A stretch of 64,000 nt of DNA from an uncultured Rhodospirillales bacterium (GTDB lineage: Bacteria; Pseudomonadota; Alphaproteobacteria; RF32; CAG-239). A model generated the notes under the pieces. It did no database searches. It saw only the letters and a program-made list of their open reading frames with translations, and was not told where the DNA came from. Below are positions 36,172 through 44,839 of the stretch, in pieces. Every line of letters starts with the position of its first letter. The first letter of the stretch is position 1. Position numbers and translations under genes: made by a program. The stretch spans positions 1-64,000 of the forward strand of contig CACWLK010000013.1 of NCBI GenBank assembly GCA_902761715.1, read 5' to 3'.

Positions 36172-36187
36172 TTAAGGCTCTTTGCCA

Positions 36188-36598
36188 ATGCCATCTTTTT
36201 CGGTATTAAAAAAACGCCGTGATTTTGTAAAAATCACAAAACACGGAGAGAGTGTGGCTACTTCAAGTCTGGTTCTTCAGGCTGCTCCCAGTAATTTATC
36301 CGAACCCGTATCACACCCGAGGATCGGTTACACCACCACCAAAAAGATAGGCAAGGCTCACATCCGCAATCGTTGTCGTCGCAGACTGAGAGCTGCGGCG
36401 GCATTGTTTTTTGACAAACTGGCATTGCCTGATTTTGACTATGTGCTGATTGCTCGCTATACCACCGCAGATGTTGCTTTTTCCACCATATGCCATGATT
36501 TACAATATGCTCTTCAAAAAATCAATCGCCGTTTTATGCCGGAGAGTGCCGATGACACTGCAAAAAATAATACGCCTGCCGCTAATCCTGCTGATTAA
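36188..36598 (+). CDS. rnpA: Ribonuclease P protein component
   Basis: Protein cofactor of RNase P in tRNA 5' maturation. The 136-residue protein begins [20 protein letters not shown] and has the family motif [20 protein letters not shown] (about residue 60) that contacts the RNA subunit. ATG at 36188 is preferred over an in-frame TTG at 36182. The 3' end overlaps yidD by 47 bp. The gene for the RNA subunit (rnpB) is not in this window. Confidence 0.93.
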   Translation: MPSFSVLKKRRDFVKITKHGESVATSSLVLQAAPSNLSEPVSHPRIGYTTTKKIGKAHIRNRCRRRLRAAAALFFDKLALPDFDYVLIARYTTADVAFSTICHDLQYALQKINRRFMPESADDTAKNNTPAANPAD

Positions 36599-36803
36599 AT
36601 TTTATCAAAAATGCATTTCACCGCTGATGCCTAACGTCTGTCGCTACCAACCGACATGCTCACAATATATGATTGAGGCCATTGAAATCCACGGTGTTAT
36701 TAAAGGCATTTATCTCGGCACCAAACGCATTTTGCGTTGCCACCCGTGGGGCGGAAGCGGCTTTGATCCGGTTCCTCCCAAAGCTGAACATAAACACAGA
36801 TAA
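36552..36803 (+). CDS. yidD: Membrane protein insertion efficiency factor YidD
   Basis: The 83-residue protein has the YidD signature: [35 protein letters not shown] and [13 protein letters not shown]. It has an N-terminal amphipathic or hydrophobic helix and three conserved cysteines. It helps YidC-dependent insertion. The start is ATG at 36552, six bases after GGAGAG; longer in-frame starts further inside rnpA would add unrelated sequence. It sits between rnpA and yidC as in most proteobacteria. Confidence 0.94.
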   Translation: MTLQKIIRLPLILLIKFYQKCISPLMPNVCRYQPTCSQYMIEAIEIHGVIKGIYLGTKRILRCHPWGGSGFDPVPPKAEHKHR

Positions 36804-36871
36804 AAACTTGCAATACTGACAAATACTGCTATATTCAAACCAATTCAATCAACTGATGGGAATTTTTTCTG

Positions 36872-38536
36872 ATGAAAGACGAATTAAAAAGTTTCTATGC
36901 CGCTGTTTTGCTGTCTTTAGCGGTAATTTTTGTATGTAATTTCTTTTTTGCCGGACGTAAACCTGCTCAGCAAGCCGTTGTTGAACCTCAGCCTGCCGTC
37001 AGTACCGAAAACACTGCAATCACAAAGCAATCTTCTGCACCGCAAACCGCAAATGCATCGGTTGAAGAAGTTTTGCAATCGTCCCCGCGAATTTTTCTTT
37101 CAAACAATTCTCTTCAAGGCTCAATCCGTATTGCCGGCAACCGCATTGACAACCTTTGGCTCAAAAAATACAAACAAACATTAGAGCCCGACAGTCCTGA
37201 TGTTGAGCTTTTTGCTCCGGCCAAAACGACCAACCCTTATTATGCCGAATTTGGCTGGTTATCTTCAGACAAAAACCTCAAACTCCCTACTGCCGATACC
37301 ATTTGGACGGTAAAAGGACAATCACTTACACCGACAACACCACTAACTCTTGAATGGAACAACGGTCAAGGTCTGCGCTTTATTACTCAAATCAGCATTG
37401 ATGAACACTACATGTTCAGCATTAACCAATCTGTAGAAAACAACACATCATCGCCGATCACCGTTTATCCCTACGGCTTAATTGCCCGTAACAACGAACA
37501 AAGCGCCCGAAGCGGTGTTGTTCACGAAGGCATGATCGGTGTTTTTAATGATGAATTGGAAGAAATTAAATATTCTGACTTAAAGAAAGAAGCTAAAAAA
37601 TTTGAAACCACCAAAGGGTGGCTCGGTTTTTCGGATCGTTATTGGTTTTCTGCCTTTATTCTTAATGGTCAGCAACCATCAAACATTACCTTCAGCAAAA
37701 ATGACAGCCTTTATCAGGCCGATTTTGTCGGCTCGCCATTGACCGTTGCCGCCGGAAGCATTGCCACTTCACAACAAATGCTCTACGCCGGCGCCAAAGA
37801 AATAAAACTTTTGGATAAATACACTAAAGAGCTCAACATTAACAAGTTTGATTTGGCTGTTGATTTCGGTTGGTACTACTTTTTAACCAAGCCGTTTTTC
37901 TACATTTTGGATTATCTCTATAAAATCATCGGTAACATGGGGTGGGCAATTTTGCTCTTTGCCGCACTGCTTCGCTTTGCCATGTTCCCGATTGCCAACA
38001 AGTCATATGAAAACATGGCTAAAATGAAAAAACTGCAACCCAAACTGCGTGAATTACAGGAAAAATACGCCGACGACAAACGCAAGGCTCAACAGGAAAC
38101 TCTCCTTCTTTATCAAAAAGAAAAAATTAATCCGGCTTCTGGCTGTCTGCCGATGTTTATCCAAATCCCTGTATTTTTCTCACTTTACAAAGTGTTGAAT
38201 ATTGCTATCGAAATCCGTCATGCTCCATTCATCGGGTGGATAAAAGACCTTTCTGCACCTGATCCGCTGACCATTTCGACTTGGTCACACTTGCCGATTC
38301 CCGGCATTTTGGATATTGGTGTTTGGCCGATAGTAATGGGCTTGACCATGTTTATCCAACAAAAGATGAACCCGGCTCCGACCAACAAAGATCAAGCTCG
38401 TGCTTTTGCTATGATGCCGTTTATCTTTACCTTTATGATGGGGCACTTTGCTGCCGGTCTTGTAATTTACTGGTCTTTCAGTAACCTGCTTTCTATTTTG
38501 CAACAACGAGCCATTCTTTATAAGAACAAGGACTAA
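36872..38536 (+). CDS. yidC: Membrane protein insertase YidC
   Basis: The 554-residue protein has an N-terminal membrane anchor (residues 8-27), a large periplasmic beta domain (about 60-330) and the five-helix insertase core (about 345-545). The core includes MGWAILLFAALLRFAMFPIANKSYENMAKM, KLQPKLRELQEKYADDKRKAQ and NPASGCLPMFIQIPVFFSLYKVL. The conserved hydrophilic-groove arginine is within LRFAMFP. Size and layout are those of Gram-negative YidC. It lies between yidD and engB. Confidence 0.96.
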   Translation: MKDELKSFYAAVLLSLAVIFVCNFFFAGRKPAQQAVVEPQPAVSTENTAITKQSSAPQTANASVEEVLQSSPRIFLSNNSLQGSIRIAGNRIDNLWLKKYKQTLEPDSPDVELFAPAKTTNPYYAEFGWLSSDKNLKLPTADTIWTVKGQSLTPTTPLTLEWNNGQGLRFITQISIDEHYMFSINQSVENNTSSPITVYPYGLIARNNEQSARSGVVHEGMIGVFNDELEEIKYSDLKKEAKKFETTKGWLGFSDRYWFSAFILNGQQPSNITFSKNDSLYQADFVGSPLTVAAGSIATSQQMLYAGAKEIKLLDKYTKELNINKFDLAVDFGWYYFLTKPFFYILDYLYKIIGNMGWAILLFAALLRFAMFPIANKSYENMAKMKKLQPKLRELQEKYADDKRKAQQETLLLYQKEKINPASGCLPMFIQIPVFFSLYKVLNIAIEIRHAPFIGWIKDLSAPDPLTISTWSHLPIPGILDIGVWPIVMGLTMFIQQKMNPAPTNKDQARAFAMMPFIFTFMMGHFAAGLVIYWSFSNLLSILQQRAILYKNKD

Positions 38537-38539
38537 ACC

Positions 38540-39187
38540 ATGGACAGTGCGACACCTCGCTACACAGAAACCCAAATCAGCGCCGGTAAAAACCTTTTTA
38601 CCTCTGATTGCTCTTTTATGTTAGGTGTTGCTTCCCTAAGTCAACTTCCGCCTGATAATGTCCTTGATGAGATTGCCTTTGCCGGACGTTCCAATGTCGG
38701 AAAATCCAGCCTGATTAACGCCCTCACCGGTCGCAAGACTTTGGCCAAAACATCTAATACCCCTGGGCGCACTCAACAATTAAATTATTTTAATTTGGCT
38801 GACCAGCTATATATTGTTGACATGCCCGGCTACGGCTTTGCTCAAGCTCCGGATTCGCTCGTTAAAAAATGGCAAAAAATGATTTTTGCTTATCTGCAGG
38901 GACGTGTAAACTTAAAGCGTGTCTTTTTGCTGATAGATTCGCGCCACGGTATCAAAAAGGTTGATTCTGAAATTATGGAAATGCTTGATAAAGCCGCCGT
39001 CAACTACCAAATTGTTTTGACCAAAACCGACAAGATTTCCGCAGTCGAGTTAGCCAAAGTCATCAACGAAACCAATAAAATAATCAAAGAGCATGCCGCC
39101 GCTCATATCAACCTTATTGCCACCAGTTCTGAAAAAAATCGCGGAATTGATGAATTGCGTGCCGAAATCGCCGGAATTTTAAAATAG
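38540..39187 (+). CDS. engB: Ribosome biogenesis GTP-binding protein EngB/YsxC
   Basis: The 215-residue GTPase has G1 FAGRSNVGKSSLINAL (about residue 55), G2 NTPGRTQQLNYF, G3 VDMPGYGFA (about 95), G4 TKTDK (about 155) and G5 SSEKNRGID. It is involved in late 50S assembly. It starts 3 bp after the yidC stop and ends the rpmH-engB block. Confidence 0.95.
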   Translation: MDSATPRYTETQISAGKNLFTSDCSFMLGVASLSQLPPDNVLDEIAFAGRSNVGKSSLINALTGRKTLAKTSNTPGRTQQLNYFNLADQLYIVDMPGYGFAQAPDSLVKKWQKMIFAYLQGRVNLKRVFLLIDSRHGIKKVDSEIMEMLDKAAVNYQIVLTKTDKISAVELAKVINETNKIIKEHAAAHINLIATSSEKNRGIDELRAEIAGILK

Positions 39188-39265
39188 AAAATTAGACAAA
39201 AAAATATTGTCTATTCACATAAAATTTGCTACTATAATGTCATAAGCAACGCCTCGGAGATTTAC

Positions 39266-40123
39266 ATGGAAAAAAATCAGGGCACAGAAAAAGGTATGGT
39301 AATTTTTGATATTGACGGTGTAGTTAATAGCTTTTCCAACCACCGTTTTTATTACAATTTTATGCGCCAATCCATAAAAGGCCTCGCCAAAGTACGAGGT
39401 CATCGTGCGCTCGCCGTTCAACTGCCCGAAATACGAAAGATAGGCGGTCCTAATGCAATGTTTGCTTTTGCTCACCAATACTGCGGCGATGGGCAAGCTT
39501 TTGACAAATTCTCTCGCGACCTTATTAAAAACCTTAATTTTGACCAAATCAACCATGATCCGTCGCTATGCAAATTTATCAAAAGATTGAGCAACTATGG
39601 CGACCTTGCTGTGCGTAGTGATGGTCTCACTCCTATTGCCGCCGCAGCGTGGATGCGGGTAGTTGAAAACAAATCAGATGCCGAAATCAAAAAAGAAATT
39701 TTATTCTCCCCGAAACAATCAACAACAACTCGATATATCGATGACAAACCGGTGCTTGTCAGCGGTATTGATGACAATGGCATGAGAACCAAGACCGACG
39801 TTCAAAGCTGGCTTGATTTTGCCGAACGTAATAAATGCGATCTCCATCAATCTGTACTTTTGGACGACAGTCGGGAAAACCTCAAAATTGCCAAAGAACT
39901 GGGCATGACAACTATCCACATCAGCAAACTTGACAGTTTGCTAAAATCTTCCGTATTCGGTTGCGGATTGTCCGACATTATCGGGGACCGTATGTCAGAT
40001 TCGCTTAAACGTTGCAAACTAACCTGCGGAAAAAATGTTGACGCCCGCACTTTGTTCCGTGTACTCTTAAAACAACCTAATCGCATTGGTAAATTTAACA
40101 GATTTACATACAACAGCAGATAA
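39266..40123 (+). CDS. HAD-superfamily hydrolase-like protein
   Basis: The 285-residue protein has HAD motif I MVIFDIDGVVNSF (nucleophile Asp and acid/base Asp, about residues 14-16), a possible motif II in LAVRSDGLTP, and motif IV LLDDSRENLKIAKELGMTTIHI (about residue 200). The phosphate-handling core is intact. The substrate is unknown. It is the first of four closely spaced plus-strand genes: 18 bp separate it from the 80-residue protein that precedes the zeta-like kinase. It may therefore belong to the same unit. Confidence 0.7.
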   Translation: MEKNQGTEKGMVIFDIDGVVNSFSNHRFYYNFMRQSIKGLAKVRGHRALAVQLPEIRKIGGPNAMFAFAHQYCGDGQAFDKFSRDLIKNLNFDQINHDPSLCKFIKRLSNYGDLAVRSDGLTPIAAAAWMRVVENKSDAEIKKEILFSPKQSTTTRYIDDKPVLVSGIDDNGMRTKTDVQSWLDFAERNKCDLHQSVLLDDSRENLKIAKELGMTTIHISKLDSLLKSSVFGCGLSDIIGDRMSDSLKRCKLTCGKNVDARTLFRVLLKQPNRIGKFNRFTYNSR

Positions 40124-40141
40124 TTTTTGGGAAGACACCTA

Positions 40142-40384
40142 ATGAACAAAAAAGTTGAACAGCGCATAGACAATATCGAAAACGCTAATTTTATAATTTT
40201 AAACTTAATCCAAAAACTCTCGGTTTTATCCCAAAATTGTGATGAAACCACTGCTCAAACTTACAAACAGCAGATTCTCCAGTTGCAAAAAGACCTCAAA
40301 CATCTGGATAATCCTCAAATTTTTGCTAAAGTACAAAACACATATATGCCATACTTAAAACAGTTATTGGAGACCGATAAATGA
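40142..40384 (+). CDS. Small helical protein, possible antitoxin of the zeta-like kinase
   Basis: An 80-residue protein of almost purely helical character (NKKVEQRIDNIENANFIILN, then QQILQLQKDLKHLD, then TYMPYLKQLLETD), a three-helix pattern. No family is recognised. ATG at 40142 with GGGAAG upstream is preferred to TTG at 40127. It overlaps the zeta-like gene in ATGA. Size, helical make-up and position match epsilon-type antitoxins, which precede zeta toxins, but no sequence similarity is claimed. Confidence 0.55.
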   Translation: MNKKVEQRIDNIENANFIILNLIQKLSVLSQNCDETTAQTYKQQILQLQKDLKHLDNPQIFAKVQNTYMPYLKQLLETDK

Positions 40385-41304
40385 CCGAATACGCCCCACT
40401 TCTCTCACCTAAAGAACACGAAAAATGGGTTAACGAGTTAATTATTCCGACTTTTACACAAGGTCGCTCCCCCGCAAAAAATCCGACATTTATTTTAATT
40501 ACCGGACAACCGGGCGCCGGAAAAAGCTATTCTTCACATCGCTATGCTCAAGAACACCTTGAACAAACTCCGGTACTTTTTGGCGCTGACGACATCAGAG
40601 CCTTACACCCTCAAGCCGAGGAAATCATGCGCACCGACCGCGCTAACTATCCGTTTATTACCAAAAAAGATTCCGGCTTAGCCCGAGCCAAGCTCCTCGA
40701 TTACTGTTTTCAACATGGCTACAATATTGTTGTTGAAAGTATTCTTTCCAGCAAGGATGACTATAAAATGCCGACGCTTCTTCAGGCTCGTGAACAGGGT
40801 TATCGGGTTGAGTGTGCAGCACTTGCTGTACACCGCAGTATCAGCGAAGTTTCAATTTTCTGGCGACAGGAAGAACAGCTCGCCATCACTAAAGAAATCG
40901 GCTTTCCCCCAACTCTCGAGATTCATGATCAGGTTTATTCATGGTTACCACACATTTTGGCCAACATGAACGACTATCATACCGTTGACAAGCTCAGCAT
41001 TTACACTCGTTCATACCAATGCTACTATGACAGCGATGTAGATCCGAAAGACCCGATTTATATAAAACAACGCATGAAAGAAGGGCGCAACAGCTACCTC
41101 AACCTTGAAGACATGAGCGATGTTGCCATCAAATGGCGGGAAGTATTGCGTATGATGGTAGCACGCGGTGCCTCTCAAAAAGAAATTGACAACGTTCGTG
41201 AACTAAGCGCCAACTTTATGAAAAACTCAGGACTTACCATGTCTTCTGAATTCAGAAATTACTCGGCTTTGCTTGATCAAATTAAACGAGGCGGCAGAGA
41301 CTGA
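40381..41304 (+). CDS. Zeta-toxin-family P-loop kinase
   Basis: The 307-residue protein carries the zeta/PezT layout: Walker A LITGQPGAGKSYSSHRYA (about residue 40), the catalytic Asp segment FGADDIRALHP (about 70), VVESILSSKDDY (substrate-side Glu/Ser, about 120), and a lid with basic residues (FWRQEEQLAITKE). Characterised zeta toxins phosphorylate UDP-N-acetylglucosamine and block peptidoglycan synthesis. Here activity is inferred. The C-terminal 90 residues (MKEGRNSYLNLEDMSDVAI and later) are an extra helical region. ATGA overlap links it to the upstream small protein and TGATG to the downstream phosphatase. Confidence 0.78.
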   Translation: MTEYAPLLSPKEHEKWVNELIIPTFTQGRSPAKNPTFILITGQPGAGKSYSSHRYAQEHLEQTPVLFGADDIRALHPQAEEIMRTDRANYPFITKKDSGLARAKLLDYCFQHGYNIVVESILSSKDDYKMPTLLQAREQGYRVECAALAVHRSISEVSIFWRQEEQLAITKEIGFPPTLEIHDQVYSWLPHILANMNDYHTVDKLSIYTRSYQCYYDSDVDPKDPIYIKQRMKEGRNSYLNLEDMSDVAIKWREVLRMMVARGASQKEIDNVRELSANFMKNSGLTMSSEFRNYSALLDQIKRGGRD

Positions 41305-41888
41305 TGAAAAAGACATTTTATATTTTTCGCCACGGACAAAGCAGCTACAACCTCGCCGGACGCACACAGGGACAAACCAACGATTCGGTCTTGACCGAAC
41401 TCGGACAACAGCAGGCTATCCAAGTCGGACAAAGACTGCAAGACAAGCATATAGAGCTCATTTTATGCTCGCCTTTGGTTCGTGCACGCCAAACTGCAGA
41501 GCTGGTCAATCGCAGTCTTAATGTCCCGATTATCTACGACAACCGCTTTATTGAGGTCAACGTTGGAGAAATAGAAGGCTTGCACTATACTGAAATAATG
41601 GAAAAATATGGCGAAAAATACCAGCAATGGCGCAGTTCTGATCAACAATTTGAAAACTTGCGTTTTAATGGCGGAGAAAGCAAAAAAGAAGTCCGCCAAC
41701 GTGTTTTTGCTGGTTTGCAGGAATACGCCGAACAATCACCTTACTCCGTGATTGCTGTTTCTTCTCACGGCATCATGCTGACACAACTGTTTATTGCTTT
41801 GGGAGAAAAAGCCGTAGATATCCCCAACGGCTCAATTTTACAGCTCGAATACCAAGACAATTCATGGAAAATCATCGGACTTATATAA
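41304..41888 (+). CDS. Histidine phosphatase family (PGAM-like) protein
   Basis: The 194-residue protein begins MKKTFYIFRHGQSSYNLAG: RHG is the phospho-histidine motif. It continues with TELGQQQAIQVGQRL, LCSPLVRARQTAEL (second Arg), VNVGEIEG (acid Glu) and VSSHGIMLTQL (second catalytic His, about residue 155). All active-site residues are present. The substrate could be a phosphosugar, nucleotide or alpha-ribazole phosphate. Translational coupling to the zeta-like kinase suggests a linked role (inference). Confidence 0.82.
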   Translation: MKKTFYIFRHGQSSYNLAGRTQGQTNDSVLTELGQQQAIQVGQRLQDKHIELILCSPLVRARQTAELVNRSLNVPIIYDNRFIEVNVGEIEGLHYTEIMEKYGEKYQQWRSSDQQFENLRFNGGESKKEVRQRVFAGLQEYAEQSPYSVIAVSSHGIMLTQLFIALGEKAVDIPNGSILQLEYQDNSWKIIGLI

Positions 41889-41910
41889 TCTGGTTTTGTA
41901 TCGAATTGAA

Positions 41911-41999
41911 CGAACTCACAAGTTCGAAGCCCGCCAAATTTAAAAACATAAAACCCCTCTTTAATCGAGGGGTTCATAATGGCGCGCTCGGCGGATGGC
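41911..41999 (-). repeat. 89-bp tRNA-Arg-derived repeat, copy 1
   Basis: The unit contains a hairpin (cgaact/agttcg) extended by a TpsiC-like gttcgaagcccgcc, then a terminator hairpin aacccctc/gaggggtt (about 41951-41974). It closes with tggcgcgctcggcgg, identical to the 3' acceptor end of tRNA-Arg(ACG). It is directly tandem to copy 2. Confidence 0.85.
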
Positions 42000-42088
42000 C
42001 GAACTCACAAGTTCGAAGCCCGCCGGATTTAAAAACATAAAACCCCTCTTTAATCGAGGGGTTCATAATGGCGCGCTCGGCGGACGGC
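42000..42088 (-). repeat. 89-bp tRNA-Arg-derived repeat, copy 2
   Basis: Same unit as copy 1 with two or three base changes (ggattt for aaattt, gacggcc for gatggcc). It adjoins copy 1 without a gap. Confidence 0.85.
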
Positions 42089-42195
42089 CGCAGAAAAAAT
42101 TGCTCTAACGCAGTTTTTTCAAGGAGACACAATGAGGCTTGATTTTGTAAGCAAGATTTCATCGAAGCGAAACAAAATCTTTAGCCGGAATTGAA

Positions 42196-42284
42196 CGAAC
42201 TCACAAGTTCGAAGCCCGCCAAATTTAAAAACATAAAACCCCTCTTTAATCGAGGGGTTCATAATGGCGCGCTCGGCGGATGGC
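42196..42284 (-). repeat. 89-bp tRNA-Arg-derived repeat, copy 3
   Basis: Third unit, including the terminator (about 42236-42259) that serves tRNA-Arg(ACG) on the minus strand. Its left flank tttagccggaattgaacgaac matches the block at positions 9-29 of this window. Confidence 0.85.
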
Positions 42285-42297
42285 CGGGGGGTTATAA

Positions 42298-42374
42298 TGG
42301 CGCGCTCGGCGGGATTCGAACTCACAACCTTCTGATCCGTAGTCAGATGCTCTATCCAATTGAGCTACGAGCGC
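42298..42374 (-). tRNA. tRNA-Arg (anticodon ACG)
   Basis: A 77-nt cloverleaf: acceptor GCGCTCG/CGAGCGC, discriminator G, encoded CCA, D-arm TAGCTCAATTGGATAGAGC. The anticodon stem TCTGA/TCAGA encloses CTACGGA (anticodon ACG, read as ICG), and the TpsiC arm is GTGAGTTCGAATCCCGC. It is followed on its own strand by the repeat array. Confidence 0.94.
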
Positions 42375-42396
42375 ATTATTTTGCGTTACGCACACC

Positions 42397-42425
42397 TTAA
42401 TACATTCTTTTATTTTTTTTTGCAA
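42397..42425 (-). promoter_or_regulatory. Promoter of tRNA-Arg(ACG)
   Basis: Minus strand: TTGCAA (42420-42425), 17-bp spacer, TATTAA (42397-42402), 23 bp before the tRNA. These are the same two boxes as at tRNA-Gly. Confidence 0.65.
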
Positions 42426-42583
42426 GCAAAATTTAAACAAATTTAATTTTTTTCGGTTATTCTTAGCTACATAGACGTACTTTATGGTTACGCCCTCAAA
42501 ATTTTCTTTACAAAAACAAAGAAAAGTGTAAAAAATCATTAGGTCAAGAATTTAATTTTTTTGAATAAAAGGTAATTAATTAT

Positions 42584-43648
42584 ATGAAAAACGTTATCAT
42601 CAAAGCATTTGCAACCATATGCGCACTTGGGCTTTCAGCTTGTGCTTCCGACAACCAGGGATATCCGGCTTTGCTCGGAACAGATTCGCAGGAAAACATT
42701 TATGCCAACAGTTCCAACGTTGTAAACGGTTCTTACACCGGCACTTTTGTCGGACAAAGAGTCGCCACTTTCCGTCAGGAATTAAAGCAACTCAATCAGG
42801 CTCAAAGATCCAACCAAAAAGAGCTTGATAAAATTAGCTCAAACATCTCGAAAAATGCCCGCTTGTACCAAAAAACCATCTCATCTGTTCAAAACAAACT
42901 GCAAGCCGGCACCACTCCGGGCAACCCGAATATGTATGCAATGTTGCAACAGGCACAAGGCAATGTACAAAACATGTTTGCCAATGCCAATGCTCTTGAA
43001 AATCTTTCAACCAAGACCGCAACAACTCTGACTTCGGTTAATTACCTTGAAAATTCAATTTCTGCTGCATTTGATATTTCAGGCGCAGTTGATGAAGACC
43101 ACAAACAACTGCGTGAACTTCAGAGTGAAGCCATGGCATTAGCTCAAAAGGCATCATCCCTTAACGAAAATGTTTCAAGCGCCGCTAATTTCCAGCAACA
43201 AAATGCTGTTCAGTCCAGCCAGGAAATCAACGCCTTGCACGACAGCGTTAGAACCGGCGGCAATTCTGTTTCTTTTTCACGTTCGACCCCTCGCCGCAAC
43301 ATGAAATTCAACAAACCATTTGCCGCAAACGCCGGTTTTTCTCCACGTCCTGCACCGGCAATGCGCACATCGGGAATGCCTCTGTTTTCCGTCCGTTTTA
43401 ACGACAATAATGTTGAATACAGAGACGGTCTCAGATCTGCTGTAGCATCAGCATTAAACCGCAAGTCTAATGCAGTATTTGATATTGTTGCTACCTCAAC
43501 TGAAGTTGACCAAAACCGTGCACAAAATTATGCAACAAAAATCATGAACGAAGTTGTTAGCTTGGGCGTTAATCCCTCCAATGTTAATTTGAACGCTCGC
43601 ATCAGCGAAAATAATCGTGTTCCTGAGGTTCTGCTTTTTGTAAGATAA
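42584..43648 (+). CDS. Outer-envelope lipoprotein, hypothetical, coiled-coil
   Basis: The 354-residue product has a lipoprotein signal (CALGLSAC, lipobox Cys at about residue 20). A long helical, Gln/Asn-rich coiled-coil region follows (about 60-215: FRQELKQLNQAQRSNQKELD and so on), then a Pro/Arg linker. The C-terminal domain (about 265-354) has FSVRFNDNNVEYRDGLRSAV, RAQNYATKIMNEVVSLGVNP and VPEVLLFVR; it recalls OmpA-like periplasmic domains in length and strand/helix order but lacks the clear peptidoglycan-binding motif. The function is unknown. Confidence 0.6.
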   Translation: MKNVIIKAFATICALGLSACASDNQGYPALLGTDSQENIYANSSNVVNGSYTGTFVGQRVATFRQELKQLNQAQRSNQKELDKISSNISKNARLYQKTISSVQNKLQAGTTPGNPNMYAMLQQAQGNVQNMFANANALENLSTKTATTLTSVNYLENSISAAFDISGAVDEDHKQLRELQSEAMALAQKASSLNENVSSAANFQQQNAVQSSQEINALHDSVRTGGNSVSFSRSTPRRNMKFNKPFAANAGFSPRPAPAMRTSGMPLFSVRFNDNNVEYRDGLRSAVASALNRKSNAVFDIVATSTEVDQNRAQNYATKIMNEVVSLGVNPSNVNLNARISENNRVPEVLLFVR

Positions 43649-43664
43649 AAACTTTTATTCAATC

Positions 43665-43698
43665 AAAAAACTCCGGAACAAAATCCGGAGTTTTTTAT
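43665..43698. terminator. Bidirectional terminator between lipoprotein gene and rodA
   Basis: Stem aaaactccgga/tccggagtttt with T-runs, between convergent genes. Confidence 0.85.
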
Positions 43699-43699
43699 T

Positions 43700-44839
43700 T
43701 TAGTCTTTTCCGAGATTCGTATCTTTATTTACATACATTGCCATAATCACACCAAAACTTGCCATCACCGACAGCATCACCGTTCCGCCGTACGAAATCA
43801 TCGGCAATGGTACGCCCACTACCGGAATCAACCCCAGCACCATCGCAATATTAATAAAGACGTATAAAAAGTAATTTGTAGTCAATCCGATAATCGTCAA
43901 TTTTCCGAAATAACTCGTAGTCTTCAGTGCAAACGAATAACTGTACAGCAAAATCAAAAAGTTAATAATCACCACCGCCAGTGCACCAATAATCCCGAAC
44001 TCTTCCGACAGCATCGTAAAAATAAAATCAGTATGCTTTTCTGGCAAAAAGTTAAGATGACTTTGCGTACCGCTCAAAAAACCTTTTCCGAACACCCCGC
44101 CTGAACCCAATGCAATTTTAGACTGCATAATGTGATATCCGGCCCCCAGAGGATCACGTTCGGGGTTAAGAAAAGTAAGCACCCTTTGTCTTTGATAGTC
44201 GTGCAAAAAATGCCAAGCTATCGGCATCAAAGCCGTAACGCCGGCTCCGACGGCAACAAACTTCCAAATTTGAACACCTACCACAAACAAAATCACTCCT
44301 GTTGTCATCAACAGCATCATGCCGGTACCCAAATCAGGTTGTACCATAATCAAGCCCGCCGGAACCAATGCCATTAAAATCGGTGGAATAATTCCTCGAA
44401 TTGTTTCTATATTTTGTAATGTTGTTGAGTGAAAATATTTTGCCAATGCCAACACCAACGCAATTTTCATCAGTTCTGAAGGTTGCAACTTCATAAACCC
44501 TAGGTTTATCCATCTTGTAGCGCCCATTCCCGTGTATCCGGCCACTTGAACCACAATCAACAGTAATAATGTTGCGGCATAAAAATAATAAGCATAGTGC
44601 AAAAACACTTTTATGTCGACAAACACTAAAACTCCCATAAAAGCTGCACCCATTGCAAACCTTACGACATGCTTCAGCGCCCATACATTCCAATCACCAT
44701 TAGCAGCCGAATACAACATAAGCACACCGACTGCCGCCAACACAGATATAAAAAAGAAATAGGTAAAATTGATATTATTCCACTTTTCCTTAAAAGTAAG
44801 ATTCGGATTATGAAATCCTATTTTATAAAACTTATACAC
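43700..44839 (-). CDS. rodA: Peptidoglycan glycosyltransferase RodA
   Basis: SEDS-family glycan polymerase of the elongasome. The 379-residue protein has about ten membrane helices. Conserved blocks are ATRWINLGFMKLQPSELMKIALV, GVFGKGFLSGTQSHLNFLPEKHTDFIFTM (the large periplasmic loop) and a final PMISYGGTVMLSVMASFG. It follows the PBP2 gene directly, with no gap; the pair works as one enzyme. Confidence 0.96.
   Translation of the reverse strand: MYKFYKIGFHNPNLTFKEKWNNINFTYFFFISVLAAVGVLMLYSAANGDWNVWALKHVVRFAMGAAFMGVLVFVDIKVFLHYAYYFYAATLLLLIVVQVAGYTGMGATRWINLGFMKLQPSELMKIALVLALAKYFHSTTLQNIETIRGIIPPILMALVPAGLIMVQPDLGTGMMLLMTTGVILFVVGVQIWKFVAVGAGVTALMPIAWHFLHDYQRQRVLTFLNPERDPLGAGYHIMQSKIALGSGGVFGKGFLSGTQSHLNFLPEKHTDFIFTMLSEEFGIIGALAVVIINFLILLYSYSFALKTTSYFGKLTIIGLTTNYFLYVFINIAMVLGLIPVVGVPLPMISYGGTVMLSVMASFGVIMAMYVNKDTNLGKD

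Larger units (their letters stand above)
41889..42297. other. Gene-free stretch built of tRNA-Arg-derived repeats
   Basis: Between the phosphatase gene and tRNA-Arg(ACG) there is no convincing gene. It holds three copies of an 89-bp repeat (listed separately), a 107-bp linker (42089-42195) with a small ttgattttgtaagcaagat-type segment, and short gaattgaacgaac blocks at 41903 and 42188. Short frames here only translate tRNA pieces and terminators. Confidence 0.7.

Noticed and set aside
41911-42284. CRISPR array
   Set aside because: Repeats are 89 bp, two of them tandem without spacers, and clearly derived from the tRNA 3' end and terminator; no cas genes are present.
42191-42400. Similar frame across the repeat and tRNA-Arg(ACG)
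   Set aside because: It is composed only of repeat, terminator and tRNA sequence, with no ribosome-binding site.
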